Assembly: GCA_003342895.1 (NCBI GenBank)
Contig: PTFA01000087.1
Span: forward strand, 84,447 to 148,446
Direction of reading: 5' to 3'
Origin: Casuarius casuarius
Lineage: Eukaryota; Chordata; Aves; Casuariiformes; Casuariidae
Length of the DNA stretch: 64,000 bases
Part shown: piece after piece, positions 25,745-36,329 of the stretch
Position numbering within the stretch: position 1 is the first letter of the stretch
Layout of the letters: each line of letters starts with the position of its first letter
Made by a program: the position numbers and the translations under genes
The notes under the pieces: generated by a model
What the model saw: the letters and a program-made list of their open reading frames with translations, nothing else
Told to the model about the DNA's origin: nothing
Databases searched by the model: none

Positions 25745-28700
25745 TGATACCTTCCTTGAAATTTTTATGTTAAGCCCTGTTTCCTGTTCAGTGAGAACAA
25801 AACCAGCTCAAACACAGACTTAGAGGTGGCGTGTAATAGGTCAGACTCATACTGCATGAACCACAAGGGAAAACCCGGGCCCTGAGAGGTTCCTGCCAGG
25901 GCCATTGTTAGGCTCAAGTGATTTTTAGAGGACTTGAAGTAGCCAAAGCTGAATTGGCTGTGAAACGCTGAATGTGAAAACTACAAACAAAAGGGCAAAA
26001 CTTCTCCCAGAATCAAACCCTGGGAAGAAGCTCGCAGCCTGAGTAAATGGACTGCACGATTAGACACATGCATTCAAAAGGCTCACCCCGCCCCATAGGA
26101 ACTGGCTTCCGCTCAGCTGCAGCTGCTCTTTCTGCAAGGTACGGGGCTGCAAGCGGAGCAGCAGATGTGAGCCACTGCTCTCTCTGTCCCACGGGGCATG
26201 CGAGGCTGGTGCAGGCACGCTACGAAGCCAGATCGCCCCTCTGACCTGGCCACCAGCTAACACATTGCAGTCCTAAGCAGAAAATTGCTGTGGGCCTCAG
26301 CACTGCAGCATGTAAGGGTATCGTGGGCATTGCCTTACTCTTCCAATGCTGCCTCTAACATTGGTCACTCAGTGCTTTGGAGGAAAAAGCAATATCCAGG
26401 CACTGTATAATCTGCTAACATTAGAAATGTATTCCTTTGAGATTTTAAATCTGAATTAGGCCTGTAGTAGAGAGGTTTTATACAGCAAGCAACCCATAGT
26501 TTTCTTAGGTAACCACATGCTTAAGTATTATGAGACATACCCTCAGCAGAAGACCACGGAGGCATGGCACTGTGCACCAATGAAGATCTACCACTGGTAT
26601 TTTCATGACTTAATTTCTGGTTTCAGCAATGCTCTCTGCAAACACAGCTTAAAAAATATCTTAAATTTAACTGTAGACTATGTTTAAAAGGAAAAAAATA
26701 TAATCTATTTTGTTTTTACCAATTTATTGTTTTATGAATGTTGCATAATCCTTTTATTGCAGACAGGGAAAACAGAATCTCCCAGTCTACCTTCTGTATA
26801 CCACCAATTAATTTCTGTACTTCTTATTTTGTCTGTTCTTATTTATGTCCTCCTCGGGTAAGTAATCCCCTTCATTCAGATATATCTTCACCTAGGAGCT
26901 TCTCTGCACTTATGTCTGCCAAACGAAAATCTATTTTCTGTTTCCAGGTAACTTTCCTGACAAAATAACTACTATTATAGAATACTACATATTAGATGAA
27001 CTAACGATGTACAAGGAAGAGCATTAGAACATTTCTTCAAAACCAGTATGAAGAAATGGTTTTTCTTATTTTCATCACAGGCCAACTCTCTTTCACTGCC
27101 TTCTGTGTCACTGTTTGGGAATAATCTCATAGTTTACTTTAAAATTCTACTTAGTCTACCTCTCCCTATACCAAAGCTCTCCAGTTATGAACCTACCGGA
27201 TAACTTCTGGATTGTATTTTCTGCACACACTTTTTATTTATTTCCTATGCTATACTTACTAATTGGTTTCAATATACAGCAGTGAAATAATTTGTTGTCT
27301 CATATTTCAAAGGTAGAACCTGTCACTCAGGAATCTATCTTATCTTTCAGGTTCATCATGTACATTCATGGCCTTGTTAGCGAGAGATGTTTTCACGTGG
27401 TATTTTGCACCTTTTCCTACTTAAGAGTTTTGTTTGGACTTCACAAAAATCCTTGGTACTTCTTTCAACCACAGAAGTGCTGCTAATAGGCTTTTAAAAA
27501 AATGAATTTAGATGTTTAAAGTCAGCTTTTAAAAAATCTTGAATGTAATTTTCTTATTCCCATTTATAACCAAGCTATTCATATGCAGAAGTATGTTTTA
27601 AAATACAGCTGCAGGCATGCAAATCTGTAAAGGAACACACAGGAATAGAATAGTTATGGTATGCTGGTGTAATTAAAATAATTAGCAGTTCTTCCATAAA
27701 GTTATCTGAATCTGCACTGACCTTCTGTACATAAAATGGTCACTGACCTAACGAACATCTTAAATTTTTTTTAAGTCTAGAAAACCTATGTAATATCATC
27801 AAAATAACTTCTTCCTTTGAGTAATGACCCCAAGACTGGAGGGAAAAAAGTAGAGATTTTATTTCCTACAGTGAAAACAACTGTCCACATTCTCTTCCCA
27901 GATGCAGATTAATTCTACTGGAGTTAATCTGAGACAAATCTTATCTTCAAAAGAGTACTTCTACATTATCAGTGTAACAAAGGAGATTTTGGTTCATTTT
28001 CTCCTCAAAATAAACCATTACTTTTATTCAGTTACTATTACAATCTGCAGTCTAAGTGTATTTCTTTTATAAAAGCAATCTTCTCCTGTGAACTACAGCC
28101 AGGAAAATATTTATAAATTCTGCTGGACACCGTTTAAGAATACTGTTATTTTCTTACCTATTACTGCATTTACATGTATTTGTTCATTTAGTTTAGTTTT
28201 AAATCATGTTTCTCTCATGCCTGCTCATGTGTTTCTATGGAAAAGATCTTGGCCATTCCATAACAGGATTAGAATGTAAAGCAGATATTCCTTATAGCTT
28301 CCCTATGCAAGCAGCCCATTACATGGGAGGTAGACTGTAGCTCTTGACAGTGAAAAAGTAACGTGACAGACAGGAAAAATACAATGTTAGCAATAGTTGG
28401 AATCCATATCATGGAATTGGTGACAGCATATCACTTGCTTCTACCTTTATAGAACATATTCCTATCATCTTAGATTAAAAGACAAATACAAAAAAAAAGT
28501 CAAGGCACCTCCCCTGCCTTGTCACACGGCCAGACACACACGCCTTCCATATTTTTTATCAGCTGGGCTCTGCCACTTTCTCTTCAAGTCACAATGAATA
28601 TCTATGCAAAACCACACTTAGACAACCAGTACAATACAATACCTCTTCTAAGAACAGCTAGTTTAGGAACAATTATTAGATTCACATTTTTTCCACCACT

Positions 28701-29060
28701 GAACTCATGTAAAAATGGTGGCTTTTAAGACAGGAAGAAATGCTGGCCATTTAAGAACAACCAACCTGAACTACAGCATGTTTCTTCCAGAAGCCGTACT
28801 CGGCATCTTGAGGCTTCTTCTTTCTCCCCAGTAATATGCTCTAAGGGTTGAGTTTAAAAAGAAGACAGAGTGGTCCTTTGCCAGTAATGCAGTTACTGTA
28901 ACAAACACCATAAATGTCAGCAAGACAGCCTGGCTTAACCAAGAATAGAAACTGAGATCTAGGAAGGATGGTCTGGTTTGCTGGCCCCTTTTCACAGCAG
29001 TATTTTGGCACCTCACAATTTTTGTCTTCATATTACATTTTCAAATGAAGGAAAGAGAGA
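25745..29060. other. Noncoding DNA, locally GC-richer at 26.07-26.28 kb
   Basis: No recognised gene. The patch 26070-26280 is GC-richer than its surroundings, with open frames of 65-67 codons on both strands. It is short, has few CpG dinucleotides for its size and lacks promoter motifs I can name. A region at 26763-26857 is bounded by plausible splice signals (see findings), but the enclosed peptide is not recognisable. Confidence 0.5.
27905..27931. other. 11-bp-arm hairpin
   Basis: Arm cagattaattc (27905-27915) pairs with gagttaatctg (27921-27931) around tactg, with one T:G wobble. It may be the relic of an old palindromic repeat. Confidence 0.85.
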
Positions 29061-29066
29061 CTAAGG

Positions 29067-29136
29067 GCTGTATTTTAAAGGTACTTAGGTGCCTAAAGAT
29101 GCAGATAGGCACCTACTGGTATTTTAGCTCTTAACC
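29067..29136. repeat. Short palindromic repeat, MITE-like, archosaur/turtle type
   Basis: The segment reads 'tattttaaaggtacttaggt', 'gcctaaagatgcagatagg', then 'cacctactggtatttta'. Inside it, taggtgccta (29086-29095) and taggcaccta (29106-29115) are perfect 10-bp inverted arms. The pattern 'tttcaaaggtatttaggtgcctaaagatgcagataggcacctagtgggatttt' is a very common old repeat in turtle and crocodilian sequence and occurs in birds. It probably is a nonautonomous DNA-transposon remnant. The family name is not certain. Confidence 0.65.
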
Positions 29137-29139
29137 TAA

Positions 29140-30680
29140 TTAGCAGATTTAGTTGCAAATTCTAGCCTTGGGCATCAGTGTTTGATAGCAGTGCTGTCTA
29201 CTAAATCACCAAGAATATCACTACAGCAGTCTCTTGCAGTTTCTTGCTTAGTGTTTACTTGTAACCTTAGTTAAATTAAAGGAGAATATTCCAAAATGTG
29301 GGAAAAAGTAAAACAGACTTAAAGTTATGACTTCATGCATGAATATACATGAATAATTTGTGGCAAAATACATACCGGGCATTGGAATTATGCCAAGACA
29401 GGATAGTAAATATCCTGATTTAGTTATACAGTAGTTGCACACAGTCTTAGATGTATTAACCATGCGCTACTTGTGTCACACTGCAGTCTTTCCTAAATAT
29501 AACTTTAATTCTGAAATTCTAGTTTGTAATGCTCCATTCTAGGACAAATACACCTCTTATATTTATTTTACTCTCAGCTTTAACTTTTAGTTATTTAATT
29601 CTAATGTATTGTTTCTTCCCCTGAAATATGAAATACATTGTGAACTGTATCAGTTTACACACAAATAGCATATTTACATGACTAAGAAATTCTCTGTTCG
29701 CATCTCAGTTACTACTTAACAGGTTACAAATAGTTGCAAAACTGCTCCTAATACACATACTGCATGGAGGGGGGCCAGGCAGGGAGGTATCCACAAATAG
29801 ATTCCTTACATGATCTTTGAACTTCGATATTTCAAAGTCTCTAGATAAAAATGAAATATTAAAAGGCTGACATTTATTCTTCAATTTTTATAATACAGTT
29901 GACAAATTGTATCAGATTTATACTTACGTCATCTCAAAAAACAGCAAATGTATAGCAAGTATCTTCCACTTTGGTTTGCTTCATAGCTTCTACAAAATTT
30001 AATTCTTCAATGCTACCAAACTAGTATCACTTGGAATGAGTACTGTACCTCCCCTGTGACAGGCATATTAACTACCTATAATTCTGATATATCAGGTGAT
30101 GTGGCAGGAAATAAACTGGCTTCAGTTTGCAGATCTCCTTTGTGCCACATACTTACCAGAACTGTCTCCATTTTCTCTTCCGCAAGATAACCTCACAATT
30201 CAGAAGTTCTCTAGCTGCTGCCACTGTGCTTCAAAATCTTATCTCTATGCAGGTATGTGTGCAGCACTACACAGTATTTTGTTAATGATAGATCAGTCAC
30301 TGAAATACGCTAAAAAATGAGATGCTGGTTTTTAGTACCAAATATAAGATAATATTTAATTAAATACTTATATTGAGTATTAAATACTGAATAAGGATTT
30401 TTAAATTGATCATAGCTGCTGTTCAATCAATTGCAATGGATGACTTTAAAAAAAGCAGGTATCTACTTCTGTTAAATTCACCATCCCAATCTATTATCAA
30501 TTAAAAATAATGCTGATAAGGAGGGGGGAAAAAAAAAAAAAGCAATACTTGGGTTAGCCATGTCTACTCCTATGGTTCCCATCAGATACCACCCATATCA
30601 TCATACCTTGCAAGCCACAGTTCTCTTCAAGAACATGACAGCACAAGCAAGATATCCAATCCTCTGATTTACTGGACTGC
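29140..30680. other. Unique AT-rich noncoding DNA
   Basis: No gene. A G-rich patch (ggaggggggccaggcaggga) lies at 29766-29787, and G6 followed by A13 at 30523-30541. Confidence 0.55.
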
Positions 30681-30685
30681 TTATG

Positions 30686-30698
30686 CTACCAGAGGGCA
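30686..30698 (+). promoter_or_regulatory. CTCF-like binding motif (plus strand)
   Basis: The sequence ctaccagagggca matches the CTCF core CCASYAGRGGGCR at 12 of 13 positions; only position 2 (T for C) differs. It is oriented opposite to the motif at 20071-20087, so the pair points outward. Binding cannot be inferred from sequence alone. Confidence 0.5.
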
Positions 30699-30830
30699 AT
30701 CTCATGCAACACAGAGAAATCCCACGAGATATTACCCCAAGGAAGAAATACAGCAACTACAGTATGCTTTATTCTTGCAATTAGAAGAGAGCTCATCAAA
30801 GTGTTTCGTTACTGTGCATGCACTCTGTCT

Positions 30831-30859
30831 CATGTGCATGTGTGCGTGTGTGCACATGC
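30831..30859 (+). repeat. Alternating purine-pyrimidine (TG/CA) stretch
   Basis: Twenty-nine bases alternate strictly between pyrimidine and purine (catgtgcatgtgtgcgtgtg and onward). Such sequence favours left-handed Z-DNA. It lies about 130 bp from the CTCF-like motif at 30686. Confidence 0.85.
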
Positions 30860-30869
30860 CACACTATTT

Positions 30870-33305
30870 CCTTTTGCTTAAGGAAACATCATCCTTGGTC
30901 TTCTTGCCTAAAATCTGCTGGCTGAACACTGAATCCAGTACTGCAACATAAATCTGCCTGGATACTGCCTACACCTGAGTTTAGGACAAGAAAAAAAGCA
31001 AGCTCCATGCGCCATACTAGCCAGCTTTACATGCATGTATCTGACATAATTTTGTTCCTAGCAGGTAAAATATCCAGCTGTGCTGACTGTCTGTTTGGAA
31101 ATGTCTCTCTTTCCCTCACCTGCAAATCGGCATTGCTCAGTCTGGTTGGCAGCTCTATTTTTGAGCAGGCAACAGTCCTGACAAAAGCTAGTCTGCACCA
31201 AGATGGTACTACTCCCTTCTACTGGAGCCATTCATCTGTATGGTAAAGGTCAGTGATGTACAAAAAGAAGTGTCTTTAGCTTTTCTTAAAACAGCAGAGC
31301 ACTCAAACACAGAGCACCTTGGTTAAATGGGAGGTTAGTTTTGAAACTGACATCGCTGACAGTGTGAAAAAACCTTTTTCTTTAACAAGAGCAACCAGAA
31401 CATGGCAGAAAGTAGTCTCTAGAGAATAAAAGCAAGGCCAGACTAGCTCTGTGCAATCACTCACAGAACTGTCATCTTTTTCTTTTGGGTCCATGATTTG
31501 CAATGCCAGAAACTGCAGCAGACACAACAACGGTGAAGTTTGATGTGAAATGATTTTTCCAACTCCCCTTACCTCCTCTAGCACTGAAAAAGCTACACAT
31601 GTCTGACTTACAGCATTTTTCCCTTCCCCAGCATATCCAGAAGTGAGAACACCAGGCAGGCTGTCCATGCCCAGCTTCAGTTATGCTATTCTGAAGGAAC
31701 TCCTCTACCACAGTCCATCATGCAGGGAATATATGATTGGAGAGATTTCTGGTTGGAGAGGCTTCTTACATATTTGCTTGTCTGTCATTACGTCTTTGTC
31801 TCCAAGTCTGGCCACCTACAGCTTATTTCAAGATGGGCCAAGACACGGAGTCTTCATAAAGAGTCTCTGGCAAATTTCAAATGACCACAGAGGCCCTGGG
31901 AACGTTGCTCTTTGGGGGCTGCATATGGAGCAAAGTCTCTCTGCTCACAGAATTCCTTGAGAATATTAAAGGTGCCTTACACTTAGTAAGTTTTGGACTT
32001 GTGCTAGGAACAAAGTGCACTACATTTGATGACAGGTATTACCTAGTGACTGTAAACTAAAAAAAAACTTTAGATTCTAAATCAGCTGGTGAGGGTAGTG
32101 GTATGGGCTTCAGTTGTTCATTATTATTGAATGTCATATCTTGCTGGAGGGGTGCAGCTGGCAGCAGGGATGAAAATACCTGTTTGCTTTGTGCCAGGTG
32201 CTGCACTTTGGGTTAGACGGACACCTCTGGGAGGGTGGGAGGTGCATGCCCTGCATCTTCTCCGAGCGCTGTACAGCCTGCTCAGCTGCAGAAAGGCTGC
32301 AGAGTGCAGGTGAAACAGGAGGCAGTGTGAAAAATACGGCATGCAAATAGCCTGCAGCATTAAAAGAAAGGGAAAGATATTTGAGAAGAGCAGGCAGCAG
32401 ACATGCATCCAGGCCTCCAAAGTGAGAGAAAAACCGACTTTTCTCTGAGGACCCAGCACGTTCAGTATGGAGGTGGTTGCAACCCAAAAAGCCATTGAAA
32501 GTTGCTAAATGGACAGGACAGACAAAAGATTTGCCCTTCAGTGACACAGTGAGGAAAGTGAAGATTTGTTTTCAAACTATTTGTTTTTACTTGATCGCAA
32601 TCAGGAGATCTCAGTGGTTCGAGGTTTCCAAATTAAAAGCTTATTGTTCTAGTTTGTGTTCAAATAATACTGGACTTGGTATATATTTTGTAAGCCCCTC
32701 TGCTGTTTTTGTAAGCACACTGTGAAAGAAAGATGCAGGAAGATAGATGTCAAAGCTCTGCCTGACTCAAGTTTCCCTCTACACCTCCATGAAGGGAAGG
32801 GGCAGCCAGTCCTCAGGTGAGACTCTGGAGGGATGATGAAGGAAGGCCAGAGGGCAGGCCTGGTGGCAATCTTGTACAGCAGTGGTGGAGAGGGCTCACC
32901 TGTGGGCCAAGCCTGAGAGACCATCTGCGCTGTGTTGGCAGCCAAATATATTAGCAGACAAGACCTGCCAAATCAGTAGAGAAGGCTTGAAGCATAAGTC
33001 TAGATCTAGCTCCCAGTATAGTCACCATCCATTTTATAAGAGGAGCTTGCAGATAATAGCAAGAGAAGGTAATAGTGTCATATAAAGTGGATGGCGACTA
33101 CACTGAAGGTGTGACCTAGACATCCGGCTACCAAACTCAAAGAATTTATGTTAGGCTGGGTGAGAGATGGGAGGCCTGACTGCTACAGAGAACTGAAGCA
33201 TGTCCTGGGCTAAAAGAGCCTTTCTAATGGCAGTGCAAATGTTTGCAAAGATTTGTGGGTTATTTTCAAATATGTCAGAAAGGAGAATATGTACCTGGCA
33301 AATTG
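30870..33305. other. Unique noncoding DNA, somewhat less AT-rich
   Basis: This stretch contains several overlapping open frames (up to 137 codons at 32134-32547 minus and 121 codons at 31303-31668 minus). The excess fits the lower AT content, which removes stop codons. The peptides show no domain I recognise and overlap each other on both strands. I therefore do not call a gene. Confidence 0.5.
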
Positions 33306-33309
33306 ATGA

Positions 33310-33355
33310 GAGAAGTGTGATTCAGGTGCCTAAATACAGGTGTCTATTGCCATTT
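33310..33355. repeat. Second copy of the short palindromic repeat (candidate)
   Basis: The sequence 'gattcaggtgcctaaataca' then 'ggtgtctattgccatttta' shares the ggtgcctaaa core, the 'caggtgtct' return arm and the trailing 'atttta' with the element at 29067-29136. It is shorter and more diverged. Confidence 0.45.
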
Positions 33356-33359
33356 TAGC

Positions 33360-36270
33360 AAGCCCAAGATTGTCTTGCCAGACCTGTAAGTTGGAGGGGG
33401 GGGTCACACGTGCCAGCCCTCTGCAGGTGTCTCAGATACCCAAGGCCATGAAAGTATTTCTGTGCAGGCACCTGAATTCCACTCCAAGTGTTTCACAGAG
33501 AGTTCTAAGAAAGTCATTGATTATTCTTAGGCTTTGCTTAAGCAAAATGGTCATCTAAGATAATTACAGCTAAATACGAAAACAAGCTGCAGTCCTGCCA
33601 GTCCAGACTGTCCCATGGTGGGGAGGAAGGGAGGGAATGCAAAATCAATAACAACATCCTCACTGGAGCTTTCTACAACTCTTACATCAAATGAACCACC
33701 AGAAAGGAGATTTGACTTCCTAGCTCCACAATTCTAGAGACAGGCAAGAAGTTTCACAATCGTGAACAAGCTCCAAGATCCTCTCATTTCCCATTCTGGC
33801 TGAAATGCGTATACGGCTGAACGTTCAAACTTGTGAGACTTCCGCTCAGATACGACAGCTGGTGGTAGACAGCAACTGGGCGAGCACAGGCAGGAAATTG
33901 TTACCAGAGAGGCAGACAGGATGGCAGACATTGCAGGCTCCATCCTCAACTCCTTTTTCTTTGGAGCGTGTAGCAGATTTGGAGTCACTCTGCAGTTATT
34001 CAGGAATACTGTGCGTTAACTTGGTCATTAGAATATTTTCTCTAAGCTATGACGGTTTAATTCAGTCAAAGTCTGTCTGGAAAAATGGGCAGGAAGGAAA
34101 AGCATGGCTAAATATGTACCACTTCTTTAAGAGTTAAAAGCCAGTACCAAAAGTAGTAGTTCTGGTTTCCTTTCCAGCCAACCTATAAAACTAGCTCTGA
34201 CCCGGACACGCAAAGAGTACAATCACTAACGAACATAAGGATGAACACTAATGAAAAAGCCTCATGCTCCAAAAATCACCTTTTATTTACTAATAGGAAC
34301 TAATTATTAATGAGAAAATGTTATTTACCCAAGGTCTATGTTGTCCAATTCCTTCTTTCTGTTGCTGCTGTCATACTACAAAATACTTTGTGTTTGAAGA
34401 AGGCACTTTTATCACAATACATCATACAGCACATATTCCCAACATGAGCTGCAGGTAATCAAAGTCAGGCAGAGAGACAAGATAATGGATCTGAAGAAAT
34501 AAGAAATCTGATATTCTACCCTGAGGTATGAAATAGTCACACCTTTCCCAGCAAGAATTAAGACACATGCAAAAGACTTTGAGCCAGCTCTTCTCTGCAA
34601 CTAAACCTACCTGATGCATAATGCACACTTCCATGTGTGAAACATAGCCTAATCCATGGGGTAGAAGAAAAGCTGTAGCTCTGCATGGCAGCTTGTGCTG
34701 CAGTGGCATCAAAGCCCCGCACGCAGAGGAATCCTACTAAGGAAAACAGAACTTGCTGCAGATTAGCACTGCGGTCCCTCCCCATCACTTCTCCTGAGTC
34801 TGCCTTTCTCTCACATGGACCATCTCCTCGAAGAGAAGAAACTCAGCAGAGCCGGAGATAACAAAGCTATGAGTGCTAACACATGAAGTGGTGTTCTCCA
34901 GGGCTCTAGGCTGGAAGCAGCAATGTTATCCTCACATATGATATAATAAAAACTGATTTTATATTTTGAAAACTCCAAGAAACTGTCCTATTTCTTTTTT
35001 CACCATGAAACTCATCCTAATGGACTGGTGAGAGTCATTAAGTTCAGATGTAGTTTCTTTCAGAGACGACATTACAATGAAAATGAAGTACAGGAAGCAG
35101 TCAATATACTCTCCCTGTGACAAGCCTTCATCAAAATGGTAAAAAGACTTTTCTCCTCAGTTCTCACGACCTCATAATTTTATATGAGGCACCAGAGAAC
35201 TTTTCGTCACCTCACTTCCATAAGTTGGCCGAAATACAGCTCATGGAAGCCTCCTGCTAAAACCCCAGGTACGAAATTTATTTCTTCCAAATGTTTAATT
35301 GAGGACTCTAATATATGCCAAAAGGACCACTCTGAAGAAACCCTTAACCAAGCTCTCAAAGTTGTTAATGGAAGTCATTCAGTTAATGCAGAATGAGGAT
35401 AAAGAGCAGGTAAAACTGACATAAGACATCATTAACAGGCTAGAACAGGGCAGTATCTTTACAACAGGGAGAAGCGCTGTTAGAAAATAAAATTTTCTAG
35501 AACTTCCTGAGCACTAGGAAAAAGGTTTTCAAAACTGCATGAATAATGTCATATTCTCACATCCAAAAATAAGCATCTTGGTTTTCAAAAATTCTGATCA
35601 TCCAGAAGATGCTACTAAACAGTAAAGGAAGCTGACCCTGGAGTTTCTTAGTGCTTTTTGAGATTGATGTCATTTACTTAGTTCTTACTTCATGCAGGCG
35701 TATGTGGGGGGCAGGTGTTTTATGAAGTTATAAATGTTACAATGCAAGATAAGTAATTCACTTGCTGGAACCATCAATGCAGCTATGCTTTCTGCCACAA
35801 TTACTTTGATGCAGATACATGATTTAAATTCCAGTGATAAGAGTATGCATCATTTCTACGTCACTTCTAAAACTAGGTCTACCATTTCATTTCTATTATG
35901 TTTTTTAATTTATTCTTTGGTATAATTTTATGAACCTTCTTTATACAAAGTTTTCCCTTAAAATATTTTGTGGTGTTGGGTTTCTAGATTCTTCACTTAG
36001 AATCAACTACTGCTTTTCCAGAAGTAAATCTGGTATGAGATTTGTTTTCAGACATTCTTCGCAGCACTACAACTGCAAAGACGTTATCATGCAAGTTGCT
36101 CTTTTTTTTACCGGTCACATATGACCAGCAGTTTATACAACAACACACATTTTGACAGAGTGGTTAGATCTCTATCATTTAACTAGGAACATTCATTTAT
36201 CATATTGACTTATGTCTGAAGACAGAGTACAGTATGTTCCTATGTAACTGCTGGATTCTTTTATCTGTAT
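33360..36270. other. Unique noncoding DNA
   Basis: No gene. A G8 run lies at 33396-33403, and a near-quadruplex G-rich patch at 33617-33635. Reading frames up to 110 codons lack recognisable features. Confidence 0.55.
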
Positions 36271-36276
36271 CTACCT

Positions 36277-36327
36277 AGCCCATGATACCCTTTTCAAGGA
36301 TACAGCCCATGATACCTTTTTCACAGG
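36277..36327 (+). repeat. Imperfect tandem duplication, about 25 bp
   Basis: The phrase agcccatgataccctttt begins at 36277 and recurs with small changes at 36304 (agcccatgatacctttttca). This gives two units of about 24-27 bp. It is a local slippage or duplication event. Confidence 0.85.
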
Positions 36328-36329
36328 TG

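Noticed and set aside
26070..26280. CpG island or promoter
   Set aside because: It is GC-richer than its neighbours but only about 200 bp, with few CpG dinucleotides and no linked gene.
31303..32547. Cluster of 79-137 codon minus-strand frames as a gene
   Set aside because: Frames overlap each other and plus-strand frames, the peptides are unrecognised, and the local lower AT content explains the scarcity of stops.
33616..33636. G-quadruplex (ggtggggaggaagggaggg)
   Set aside because: One of the four G-runs has only two G residues, so it misses the canonical pattern.
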